From NCBI RefSeq assembly GCF_002906655.1, contig NZ_CP025795.1, positions 1,984,001-2,048,000 on the forward strand: 64,000 bases of DNA, written 5' to 3'. The notes under the pieces were generated by a model. It saw nothing but the letters and a program-made list of their open reading frames with translations, was not told the origin of the DNA and searched no databases. Source of the stretch: Vibrio hyugaensis. Lineage in GTDB: Bacteria; Pseudomonadota; Gammaproteobacteria; Enterobacterales; Vibrionaceae. Positions 27,464-35,736 of this stretch are shown one piece after another. Every line of letters begins with the position of its first letter. The stretch's first letter is position 1. The position numbers were made by a program, and so were the translations under genes.

Positions 27464-28822
27464 TTACCCGCCATAATGCTTTTGCTGATACATCCGCTCA
27501 TCTGCAATTTTCATCATTTGTTCTGACGATGTCATGACAGGATCAAACATCGCGTAACCCATGCTAGTGCGCAGATAAATCAGTTCTCCGTCATAGATAA
27601 CTGGTGTGGAGCACAATGCCGTTCTTAACTTTTTCAAAAGTGTTTGGATATTTTCTTCTGTTTTCGGGTTATGGATCACCACCAAAAACTCGTCCCCGCC
27701 CATACGTGCGACAATATCAGAGCGACGCAAGCTGCTTTTGATTCGCTCTGCACAGGCAACAAGCACTTTGTCTCCAGCATCATGCCCATGTGTGTCATTG
27801 ATGTGTTTGAAATGATCTAAATCGATGTTCACAAGAGCGAAGCTATAACGTTTTTTATAACGCTTTGCGATTTCAAACTGATGCTTGTACGACTGCATAA
27901 AGTAACGTCGATTTGGCAACTGAGTCAGCTCGTCATGCAGCGCACGGCTATCTGCCACAATGTACAAGCGATAAATCACCATCAATGCGATGCTCATCGC
28001 TAGGACAATGGGATAACCGACGAGTCGTGCAATATGAAGTCGGTGCCAAGACACTTGTTTTTCCAACTCTCCGTTGGCATAGACCGTAATACTCCAACCG
28101 CCATAAGGGAAATGCACTTGCTCTTTGGCATACACTTGGCCGTTTTCGCTCGTTTGACCAAAGAAAACATCGCCAAGTTCGCCACCACTATCATAGCCAC
28201 GAATCGTCATGTAATAACGATATGAAAACTCGATAACCCCCGTATCTCTCAGCAAACCGTCAAAGTCGATGACGGTACTGATCACGCCCCAATAATCATT
28301 GTTTATCGGTGGATCACGAAAGACAGGGACACGCACAATCAACCCTTTCCCACCTTGCACTAGCTCGATAGGGCCAGCGATAAAGATTTCTTCAATTTCC
28401 TTAGCTTTTTGAACTTGTACCCATTGTTCTGGCACAGTCCGATAATCCAAGCCAACCACAGCTTCATTCCCTTTTAAGGGAAAGATATGGCTGACCACGT
28501 CGTTTTCTGCCATGCCAATCACTGTGATGTGCTTGCTTTTGTTTAGGATTCGATTGGCTGCAAGATTAAGCTTGCGCTCCTCATCTTTAGGCAGCAAAGT
28601 AATGAGTGTGGCAAGGGTGCTGGCTTTATAGATATCAGCCATAAGTTCCGCTTCCAAATTGGAACGGAGAATAGAAAGTTGTTCTTTGGCCTCAACTTGA
28701 ACTCGCTCTTGGTAGAGGCTTTGCTGGTTCCGATGTAACAGCTCAATCACCCCAATACACAAGGCAAAAAAAGTGAGAAAGAACAATGCAAAATAGCCCT
28801 GCTTTCTGGGTGAATAGCGCAT
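27464..28822 (-). CDS. Membrane CHASE-domain diguanylate cyclase
   Basis: 452 residues. Transmembrane helices at about 10-28 and 270-292 flank a periplasmic CHASE-like sensor (LRSNLEAELMADIYKAS, GLDYRTVPEQWVQVQKA). The GGDEF domain at about 295-450 has VNIDLDHFKHINDTHGH and RMGGDEFLVVI. The inhibitory I-site is present as RRSD five residues before GGDEF. So it should make c-di-GMP with product feedback, unlike the cyclase at 23665. Confidence 0.93.
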   Translation of the reverse strand: MRYSPRKQGYFALFFLTFFALCIGVIELLHRNQQSLYQERVQVEAKEQLSILRSNLEAELMADIYKASTLATLITLLPKDEERKLNLAANRILNKSKHITVIGMAENDVVSHIFPLKGNEAVVGLDYRTVPEQWVQVQKAKEIEEIFIAGPIELVQGGKGLIVRVPVFRDPPINNDYWGVISTVIDFDGLLRDTGVIEFSYRYYMTIRGYDSGGELGDVFFGQTSENGQVYAKEQVHFPYGGWSITVYANGELEKQVSWHRLHIARLVGYPIVLAMSIALMVIYRLYIVADSRALHDELTQLPNRRYFMQSYKHQFEIAKRYKKRYSFALVNIDLDHFKHINDTHGHDAGDKVLVACAERIKSSLRRSDIVARMGGDEFLVVIHNPKTEENIQTLLKKLRTALCSTPVIYDGELIYLRTSMGYAMFDPVMTSSEQMMKIADERMYQQKHYGG

Positions 28823-28962
28823 TTGTTCCTCACTATCTCGTCCTGACTACAACGAGACTTATTCATTATTGTTAAAATGCTTATTTACCTTAAGAATAAC
28901 CAATAGCTATCGCAAAGGTAATAAATATCGACCATTTTTATAAATGAGAAAGGTAAAGTGAG

Positions 28963-29571
28963 ATGCAAGTACAAGGTGATTTATTTAAAAGCTCATTTTG
29001 GCAAGAAGTAGCACAGGGCAGAATTTACTATGACCCTAACTTTCTCAGTAACTTAGAAGCTGATCGTTATTTCTCTAACCTTCGCTCTACTCTCCCATGG
29101 CAACAAGAGCGCATCACCATGTTCGGCCGCTCAGTACTGCAACCTCGTTTACAAGCTTGGCATGGCGATGTTACCTATACATATTCAGGATTAACCATGT
29201 CGCCACACCCTTGGACACCGGATCTCAACGAGCTAAAAGCGCGCTGTGAAGCCATCGCCAAAGTCCAATTCAACTCGGTCTTGGCAAACCTATATCGTCA
29301 TGGACAGGACTCCATGGGATGGCACCAAGATAATGAGCCAGAGCTTGGAAGAAATCCGGTTATCGCTTCTGTAAACCTTGGCGAAACTCGACGCTTTTTA
29401 CTGCGGAATTTACATTGTAAAACTCAGCTAGAGTATGAACTTAGCCATGGTGCCTTGTTAATTATGGCAGGAGAACTGCAGCATCATTGGAAACACGCGG
29501 TGCCCAAAACGGCAAAACCGAAAGGTGAACGTATCAACCTGACCTTCCGCCATATCGTGACCAACTATTGA
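28963..29571 (+). CDS. alkB: Alpha-ketoglutarate-dependent dioxygenase AlkB
   Basis: 202 residues. The iron ligands are in MGWHQDNEPELG (HxD) and HHWKHAVPK, and the 2-oxoglutarate-binding Arg is in GERINLTFRH. The nucleotide-recognition lid near the N-terminus includes PRLQAWHGD. It repairs alkylated bases by oxidative demethylation; the YxG/PRLQAWHGD arrangement is that of the ALKBH2/3-like bacterial branch. It is a single gene with its own promoter. Confidence 0.93.
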   Translation: MQVQGDLFKSSFWQEVAQGRIYYDPNFLSNLEADRYFSNLRSTLPWQQERITMFGRSVLQPRLQAWHGDVTYTYSGLTMSPHPWTPDLNELKARCEAIAKVQFNSVLANLYRHGQDSMGWHQDNEPELGRNPVIASVNLGETRRFLLRNLHCKTQLEYELSHGALLIMAGELQHHWKHAVPKTAKPKGERINLTFRHIVTNY

Positions 29572-29640
29572 CTGAGGCATTACATAGCAAAGAAGCATTG
29601 ATGCTAGGTTTGAATTCTGGCCTTTTTGTGGAATGTGATT

Positions 29641-30726
29641 ATGCGTATCAAACCTCTCAACTTAGCTATCTTGCTCTCTTGTTCGTTGGTCTTTAACGTT
29701 CAAGCCGATCAGGACTCACCTGTGTTGAGCTACCCTCAATCTGCACAGTTAATAAAAGATACGTTTGAGTCGCAGCTTTATTCCCTACCAGCATTTAAAG
29801 AAGGCCATTTTGGGTTGCGCATGTACCGCCAAACTCTAGATGATAAATACCTTCCTGCGGTGTGGACAGGCATGGCTCAAATCGCCAGCCGTTTGAATCA
29901 CTTTGCCAGTGATGTGAATACGCCAGAACAAATCATATTGTATTCAGAAGAACGCCTTGCCAATTACCATGATCAAGAAGACGAACGAGGCCAGCGTCGC
30001 TACACCGTGACCAAACATCAACCTGAGTATTTTTACCTAGGGGTCGATTTGCTGGGTGCAATGGCAAGAGCTGACGAATACGGCCTTAAACACAAACACG
30101 ATAAGACCTTGAGAAGCGTCATTCGACGTTATGATTTCACCAAATACGCGACCGATCCTGAAATGATCGAGGCATGGGCAGCGCAACTGGCCAATCAAGT
30201 TTATTGGCTACGTCAACTGGGTGAGCAAGATGTCGTCAATGATTTCACCAAAGCCTTTAAAAGCACCTATCCAGATTCACAGGATAAGAAGTTGTCACCG
30301 CAGCAATACAGCAACAAAATCTACGGCATGACACACATTATTTTTGGTGATTCTCAATACTATCAAAAACAGGTCAATGAATCTGACCATCAATGGATAT
30401 ACGATTACTTCCGCGACAATATCGATACGATTATCTTACGCTCTAAAGAAGATGTGATTGCCGAGGTAGGTATTACGTTTCTTCTTGCGGGGCTAGAGAA
30501 TGACCCAGTCGTCGAGAAAACACGTCAAGCGATTCAAGGCTCAATCAGTCTCGATCAAGGCATGATCCCATCGGTCGATGGCGACTTCGACTTAAAATAT
30601 GGAGAGCATAGAAACGTCTTAGCAATCATGTTATTAGACTGGAAGGGGGTTCACCAAGCACCGACGGTTGCTAATCAGCCATTCGCTTTTCAATCGTTAC
30701 CTTACGGACTGGTTCCGAAATCGTAA
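29641..30726 (+). CDS. DUF3541 exported protein
   Basis: 361 residues from ATG 29641; the frame extends to 29626 without a better start. Signal peptide MRIKPLNLAILLSCSLVFNVQA is followed by a largely helical mature protein. Recognisable blocks are GHFGLRMYRQTLDDKYLP, YFYLGVDLLGAMARADEYG and IYGMTHIIFGDS. These fit DUF3541, a periplasmic family of vibrios and relatives with no known activity. The helical repeats recall alpha/alpha-toroid proteins, which is only an impression. Confidence 0.8.
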   Translation: MRIKPLNLAILLSCSLVFNVQADQDSPVLSYPQSAQLIKDTFESQLYSLPAFKEGHFGLRMYRQTLDDKYLPAVWTGMAQIASRLNHFASDVNTPEQIILYSEERLANYHDQEDERGQRRYTVTKHQPEYFYLGVDLLGAMARADEYGLKHKHDKTLRSVIRRYDFTKYATDPEMIEAWAAQLANQVYWLRQLGEQDVVNDFTKAFKSTYPDSQDKKLSPQQYSNKIYGMTHIIFGDSQYYQKQVNESDHQWIYDYFRDNIDTIILRSKEDVIAEVGITFLLAGLENDPVVEKTRQAIQGSISLDQGMIPSVDGDFDLKYGEHRNVLAIMLLDWKGVHQAPTVANQPFAFQSLPYGLVPKS

Positions 30727-30750
30727 TATGGTGCAATTTAAACATTAAAG

Positions 30751-31548
30751 TTAGGCGTTCTGCTTTTTCTGTACTTGTTCATAACGGACTAAACGAAAAT
30801 CTTGATAACCTTCCATCACACTGATAATCATCGGGTTATCAAAAAACTGCTCACTGGTTCCAGTATAAAAGGTGACGCAGTGGCTATAACAACACTTTTC
30901 TAGGAAACAGTCACTCATAAACTGGTTGAGACTGTGGTCTCGAATCGGAAAATACACCATCAAACCTCGGCTGATCTCCGCGATATGATTAAGTAATGCG
31001 GTTCGAATGGTTTTAGTGAGAAAGACCACACTGATAAGATAAATCGCCCCTTGCTTTAGCTCATACAATACATGACCAACCAACATCTTTTTATAGTAAA
31101 AACAAAACACTTTAGGCTGGGTCAAGCATAAGGCGTCAAGCGTATCTGTGACTGCATTGCCGTTTTGTCTGAAATGCGAATCGAAGATCAGCTGTTTGTC
31201 ATCCTCGCCCAGCTTGTCAAAAGCAACATGACTGCGATGCGTGATTTCATAGTCATACACCGTATTCAGATTTTGGAAATTCACCGGATGTTGCAATGCT
31301 TTTTTGACACTTTTTAGCTCTTGTTCATCATAGTGATAAGGCTGCTGAAAGAAGTGAGCAATCCCGAGGCGGCGCAGTAGAGTGGGTTCAATCTTCCCCC
31401 TTTCCCACTGGCTCAATGTGGCTTGGTTTAAACTGGAAAAAACACGATGAGCGGAAGAGAGGAGTTCGGCCAACCCATCCTGCGAGTATTTTGATTTTTT
31501 TCGGTAATGCTTCAATGCATTTGCAAAATGAAGACGATCGAACTTCAT
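30751..31548 (-). CDS. XRE-type regulator with GNAT-like C-terminal domain
   Basis: 265 residues. The N-terminal helix-turn-helix (about 8-65) shows YRKKSKYSQDGLAELLSS and NQATLSQWERGKIEP. The C-terminal half (about 110-230) has the strand pattern FCFYYKKMLVGHVLYELKQG and then LISVVFLTKTIRTALLNHI, which resembles a degenerate acetyltransferase fold. GGAGAGAGG directly precedes ATG 31548. Targets unknown; it lies between DUF3541 and the GlgC-like gene, both of which could be controlled. Confidence 0.75.
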   Translation of the reverse strand: MKFDRLHFANALKHYRKKSKYSQDGLAELLSSAHRVFSSLNQATLSQWERGKIEPTLLRRLGIAHFFQQPYHYDEQELKSVKKALQHPVNFQNLNTVYDYEITHRSHVAFDKLGEDDKQLIFDSHFRQNGNAVTDTLDALCLTQPKVFCFYYKKMLVGHVLYELKQGAIYLISVVFLTKTIRTALLNHIAEISRGLMVYFPIRDHSLNQFMSDCFLEKCCYSHCVTFYTGTSEQFFDNPMIISVMEGYQDFRLVRYEQVQKKQNA

Positions 31549-31659
31549 CCTCTCTCCTAGCCAACTGGGCTCAATATCAATGTGTTATAAATCTTTTAAT
31601 TAAAATAGATAAGATTTCAGTGTTTCGTAAAATGAGAAACACAATAAACCTTACCTGAC

Positions 31660-32934
31660 TTAAATCGTATTCGCTGTAACGCCTTCGGGGTAATTGTCAT
31701 GCAGTGATGTCAGTGGTTGTTCAAAACCGACGCGACTGCCTTTGGGAATCACGACCAATCCCCCCTCCGTTACAAAAAACCGCTCACTGTCTTTCTCAAG
31801 TTTCTCACCAATGACTGTCCCTGGAGCGATATGGACATCCTCTTCAATAATGGCACGTGTAATGCGGCTGTTTGCTCCAACCTTACAGCGCGCCATCAAT
31901 ACCGCCTCATGCAACATGCTGTTTCTACCTAAATCACAATCAACCCCAATCACAGAACGGATAGAGCACGCCCCTTCAATTCGGCAGCCTGAAGCGATAT
32001 AGCTGTCTTTAATGCGAACTTTAATGCCTCCTGCATCATTACATAAGCTGGATCGCTGTGAGACGACTTCTTTACTAAGCAAGGGCTCTGAGCTTTTCTT
32101 TTGCGTATCATTTTGCTCAACCAACATCGCCATTTGCACCGACCAATAGTCATCAACACTATTCAAACCATGCCAATACAAAGGGGCTTGGTCTGAATCA
32201 ACTGCTCCCAAATCGAATAGTGCCACTTTGACCTTCTGAACCAGTTTACCAATCACATCACAAGTTAAATCATGTCGGCCGTCTAAGTTTTTTGCATTGG
32301 TGAACAAGCCTTTGACTAGGGTCGCACGCTTAAGCACATAGTTCTCGGTAAGCACTAGAGAGAGGCCTGGTTTGTTTGGTATCTCTGCGGGTTGCTGTGG
32401 CTGGTGCTGAATGCTTGTTACTTGGTTTTGCTCATCCAATTCTACAACATGATAAGCAGACGCTCGCTCGGTAGGAACTTGAGCTACAACAAGCGTTAAC
32501 TCAGACGCTTGGATTCTGTGGTATTGCAGCAATGAAGAAAGGTAGCGCCGATGAATTTGTTCTCCACCAACTAACAGTACATGCTCATCAGTCGGATGGT
32601 TAATGGTCTCTAGGTTTTGCAGCAAAGCATCCGTCCAATTGTACTGCAACGCAGGCAAAAACTTATTATGGGGGTATATCGGCTCAAGAATGTCGATGTT
32701 CGCTTCGTACTTGCTCCATGCACGCTTAATGTGTTCATTTAAAGCAGGGCAATGGAATCGACTTAAGACAAGATTACGCTTTATGCCAGATTGAATTAGA
32801 TTGCTCAACGCAAAGTCAATCAAACGATGGGCACCCGCGAATGGGGTAATAGATTTACAGCACGTTTCAGATAGAGGCTCTAGCCCACTACTCTCCCTAT
32901 CGGCTAACACGATCGATACTACTTTTGACGTCAT
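31660..32934 (-). CDS. Degenerate GlgC-like protein (ADP-glucose pyrophosphorylase paralogue)
   Basis: 424 residues, full length for GlgC: nucleotidyltransferase domain (1 to about 260) plus left-handed beta-helix (about 300-424). The fold-defining block RLIDFALSNLIQSGIKR is kept. The usual glycine-rich nucleotide loop LAGGRGTRL is LADRESSGL here (10-18). The catalytic GDHIY Asp is Glu (GGEQIH, 123-128), and the sugar-phosphate EKP Lys is Gln (QHQP, 176-179). So it is probably inactive as a pyrophosphorylase. It may be a regulatory subunit for an active GlgC elsewhere, comparable to non-catalytic large subunits of plants; that is inference. Confidence 0.85.
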   Translation of the reverse strand: MTSKVVSIVLADRESSGLEPLSETCCKSITPFAGAHRLIDFALSNLIQSGIKRNLVLSRFHCPALNEHIKRAWSKYEANIDILEPIYPHNKFLPALQYNWTDALLQNLETINHPTDEHVLLVGGEQIHRRYLSSLLQYHRIQASELTLVVAQVPTERASAYHVVELDEQNQVTSIQHQPQQPAEIPNKPGLSLVLTENYVLKRATLVKGLFTNAKNLDGRHDLTCDVIGKLVQKVKVALFDLGAVDSDQAPLYWHGLNSVDDYWSVQMAMLVEQNDTQKKSSEPLLSKEVVSQRSSLCNDAGGIKVRIKDSYIASGCRIEGACSIRSVIGVDCDLGRNSMLHEAVLMARCKVGANSRITRAIIEEDVHIAPGTVIGEKLEKDSERFFVTEGGLVVIPKGSRVGFEQPLTSLHDNYPEGVTANTI

Positions 32935-33090
32935 GTTTTACTTCCTTGTCTTATTTATAGTTTAGAAAGTAAACGCAAACCGTACGGTAGTACTATTCAA
33001 TATTGGGAGCAATGTGCTCAAAAAATAATATTACAGATCAATGTACTCTTAAATATTTAAGCAACCTCTCATTCAAGCGTTTTATAAACA

Positions 33091-33115
33091 AAAACCCGCT
33101 GTAGAAGCGGGTTTT
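33091..33115 (-). terminator. Intrinsic terminator of nupC
   Basis: On the minus strand: stem AAAACCCGCT / AGCGGGTTTT, loop TCTAC, followed by TGTTTATAAAA. Confidence 0.88.
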
Positions 33116-33141
33116 GATTTATTTTTATGTGCGGGCATCCC

Positions 33142-34350
33142 TTAAAGAGAAATAAAGATACCAGCTAAACAAGCGCTCATTAGGTTTGCTAGGGTACCTG
33201 CTGCTACCGCTTTCAATCCCATATTTGCTACGTCTTTACGACGCTCTGGTGCCATCACACCAATTGAACCAAGTTGAATCGCAATCGAACCGATGTTGGC
33301 AAAGCCACACAAAGCAAAAGTAATGATAATTTGCGTGTGCTCAGTCAGTGTCGCTTTATGTTGTACGAAGTCGATAAATGCGACGAATTCGTTCATTACG
33401 ATTTTCTGACCGATGTAAGAGCCCGCTGCAAGTACTTCGTGGCCCGGAACGCCAATCAACCATGCTAGAGGTGCAAATAGGTAACCGAAAATAGCCTGTA
33501 GTGTGATGCCAGCAAAACCGAACATTTCACCTAAGTTTTCTAAACCCGTGTTTACCATCGCAATTACACTCACGAAGGCAATAAGCATCGTACCGACCGC
33601 AACGGCAACTTTCATACCACCCATCGCACCACTAGCTAGCGCATCGATTACGTTGCTTTCTTCTGATTTATCCAGCTCGATGTTGTTGTAATCACTTGGG
33701 GTTTGACGCTCAGGCACGATGATTTTTGCCATCAATAAACTACCAGGCGCCGCCATGAAACTAGCCGCGATTAGGTATTTCAACTCTACACCTAGACCTG
33801 CGTAACCACCCAAAACACTACCTGCGACTGACGCCATACCACCAGCCATTACCGCAAACAGCTCAGAGCGGGTCATGTTTTGTAGAAATGGACGGATAAG
33901 AAGTGGTGATTCGCCTTGGGATAGGAAGATGTTACCTGTTGCAACCAATGATTCTGCTTTGCTGGTACCCAAAAACTTTTGGATAGCACCGCCGATAAAT
34001 TGAATCACTTTTTGCATGATACCCAAGTAGTAAAGGGCAGAGATAAGAGCGCTGAAGAAAATGATGATAGGAAGAACGCGGACAGCAAAGATAAAACCAG
34101 TAGAAGCAAGGTCACCAAAGAGGAATTTGATCCCTTCATCAGCAAAACTTAAAAGACCCGCAACGCCACTACTCAAACTGGCCAACGCGGCTTGTCCCCA
34201 AGGGAAGTAAAGCACTAGAGCAGCAAAACCCATTTGGAGCAACAAAGCACGAGAAACGGTTTTCCAATTGATTGAAGAACGGCTCTCTGACAGTAGGAAC
34301 GCACAACCTAGTAGTGCAACAATACCAAATAAACTAAATAGAACACTCAT
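33142..34350 (-). CDS. nupC: NupC-type concentrative nucleoside transporter
   Basis: 402 residues with about ten membrane segments. The CNT signatures are present: GLNLSQGESPLLIRP-like block ISLSQGESPLLIRP (here FLSQGESPLLIRPFL) and the helix-turn region MAGGMASVAGSVLGGYAGLG, plus PGHEVLAAGSYIGQK. It imports nucleosides with Na+ or H+. A 277-nt leader with several hairpins and a PurR-like site precede the gene. It is transcribed alone and closed by the terminator at 33091. Confidence 0.93.
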   Translation of the reverse strand: MSVLFSLFGIVALLGCAFLLSESRSSINWKTVSRALLLQMGFAALVLYFPWGQAALASLSSGVAGLLSFADEGIKFLFGDLASTGFIFAVRVLPIIIFFSALISALYYLGIMQKVIQFIGGAIQKFLGTSKAESLVATGNIFLSQGESPLLIRPFLQNMTRSELFAVMAGGMASVAGSVLGGYAGLGVELKYLIAASFMAAPGSLLMAKIIVPERQTPSDYNNIELDKSEESNVIDALASGAMGGMKVAVAVGTMLIAFVSVIAMVNTGLENLGEMFGFAGITLQAIFGYLFAPLAWLIGVPGHEVLAAGSYIGQKIVMNEFVAFIDFVQHKATLTEHTQIIITFALCGFANIGSIAIQLGSIGVMAPERRKDVANMGLKAVAAGTLANLMSACLAGIFISL

Positions 34351-34627
34351 GAATCAGACCTACTGAACGTTGAAAAAGAAAGAAACGCCAAAGGAATTGG
34401 CAAAAGAAAGGGACAACGTATCGAGTGACAAGGCACTCGTAGATCTAACATGGCGACAGAACGGATAGTTCGACATCTTATTTTTACCTTATACAAGCAA
34501 TTGAACTTAGCTGGTCCGGTCCGTGGGGTCATTCACTGCTGGAGAGTATTCGACTCATCCCGCTCCATGTGACGGCTTGTATGGGTAAGGGTCCTGAACA
34601 ACGAACCCTAATTCCCGCTTAAACGGG
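34351..34627 (-). promoter_or_regulatory. Long structured 5' leader of nupC
   Basis: A -10 hexamer TATACT on the minus strand (34633-34638) predicts a start near 34627 and a leader of about 277 nt. On the minus strand it contains hairpins CCCG..CGGG, AGGGT..ACCCT, TGGAG..CTCCA and CGAGTG..CACTCG. I could not match it to a known riboswitch class. The rest of the stretch up to the tRNA at 34912 holds the promoter and no supported gene. Confidence 0.5.
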
Positions 34628-34671
34628 TCGCAAGTATAGCCATCAAAACGAGAGTTTCATCACATTTATTT

Positions 34672-34687
34672 ACGCAAACGTTCAAGC
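34672..34687. promoter_or_regulatory. PurR-like operator upstream of nupC
   Basis: ACGCAAACGTTCAAGC matches the left 11 bases of the PurR consensus (ACGCAAACGTTTNCGT). It is placed about 45-60 bp upstream of the predicted start, next to the -35 region. Control of a nucleoside importer by PurR or the related CytR would make sense. Confidence 0.5.
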
Positions 34688-34911
34688 GTTCATTTTTTGC
34701 GCAAGAATGCTAATTTGTGTTCATACTTGTAGTGAAAATAGGGGTATTAAGAGGGGAACGCATGGTGAAACGGCCAAAAACGGACAATAAATGTTCAATC
34801 GAACACCAAAGTCCAAAAATGAGTAATTTTGCTCTCGCCAATCTATGGATTTTGGATATACAATTTGGAACGCTTCTTTCCGAAGCCTCTGTGTATTCAG
34901 AGCATCATGAT

Positions 34912-34995
34912 GCCGAGATGGTGAAATTGGTAGACACGCTAGCATGAGGTGCTAGTGCCTTAGGTGTGAGGGTTCGAGTCCCTCTCTCGGCACCA
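34912..34995 (+). tRNA. tRNA-Leu (anticodon GAG)
   Basis: Acceptor stem GCCGAGA (34912-34918) pairs with TCTCGGC (34985-34991), followed by discriminator A and encoded CCA (34993-34995). The anticodon stem CTAGC/GCTAG encloses loop ATGAGGT with anticodon GAG at 34946-34948. The long variable arm and GGTTCGAGTCC T-arm are typical of leucine tRNA. It is a solitary tRNA gene. Confidence 0.96.
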
Positions 34996-35025
34996 TTATT
35001 CTTCCTATAAGAAATTTAGAGTGTA

Positions 35026-35637
35026 ATGCAAAGTTCTAAGCAGGCAAGACAATCCGCTGATGCTAACCAACTTCTAAGCGAGCTTGCAGTGCACGCCCTA
35101 TTACACCTGCACTTCAAACTCCATGCGTCCTCGCGACCTATTCCCTTAAAAGAACGTAACGACCTGCTCCAGAAGTGGTTAAAGCCGAAACTAAAAAGCA
35201 ATCGCTACAAACTGATTAAAAAGCCATTAAAGTCTCTGACTCAACAGGCAAAAGGGGAAAATGGCAACCTTGAAGCTTTGCTTGAACGCTGTGTGGGTGC
35301 GAATAAACCGAGCAATCCGCAACCTCACCTCGATAGTTACTTGCTACTGATTAACGAAGTAGAGAAAAAACTCGGTACGACCGTACTGCTCTCTCGTCCT
35401 GAAGATGTCGATTTATCACACGACCAGCATGGCTGCTTACTGTGTGTCCTCTCTGACAACTTAAACCAACACTTCGATGATAATAACGCCATGATCGTAC
35501 CTATTTCGATGCTTTTCCGTGGCCCAATGAGTCAACGTTCACTGTTCTTAGGTAGCATTTACGCCAGCAACACCTTCAATTATGAAGTGCAATATCAAGA
35601 CGAACAATTTGTACGTATCTCACTCGAGTTAGCGTAA
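35026..35637 (+). CDS. DUF2913 family protein
   Basis: 203 residues. The start is basic and helical (LLSELAVHALLHLHFKLH), followed by a Lys-rich block (LKPKLKSNRYKLIKKPLKSL). The C-terminal half has DQHGCLLCVLSDNL. These fit DUF2913, a vibrio-enriched family without known function. It starts 31 bp after the tRNA-Leu 3' end, a position where accessory genes often sit, but there is no integrase or att duplication. A GGCC-rich hairpin (35686-35706) separates it from the convergent tnaA. Confidence 0.72.
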   Translation: MQSSKQARQSADANQLLSELAVHALLHLHFKLHASSRPIPLKERNDLLQKWLKPKLKSNRYKLIKKPLKSLTQQAKGENGNLEALLERCVGANKPSNPQPHLDSYLLLINEVEKKLGTTVLLSRPEDVDLSHDQHGCLLCVLSDNLNQHFDDNNAMIVPISMLFRGPMSQRSLFLGSIYASNTFNYEVQYQDEQFVRISLELA

Positions 35638-35736
35638 GTTTGATTGATATAAACATACCATTGACGTTGTAAGCCAAATTCTAAAAGGCCACGAATTTCG
35701 CGGCCTCTTGCTTATCGAAACATAACGTTTTCTCGA

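Noticed and set aside
34359-34476. A leader peptide (upstream ORF) in the nupC leader
   Set aside because: An ATG at 34476 opens a frame of about 47 codons, but it overlaps nupC out of frame and has only a distant ribosome binding site; no amino-acid bias.
34351-34627. Purine, c-di-GMP or TPP riboswitch before nupC
   Set aside because: None of the conserved core sequences of these classes could be found.
34717-34947. A + strand ORF of 76 codons overlapping the tRNA
   Set aside because: Its 3' part is the tRNA-Leu gene, it has no ribosome binding site and its composition is random; the tRNA explains the region.
34912-35637. tRNA-Leu as an integration site of a genomic island
   Set aside because: No integrase gene and no repeat of the tRNA 3' end were seen nearby; composition does not change.
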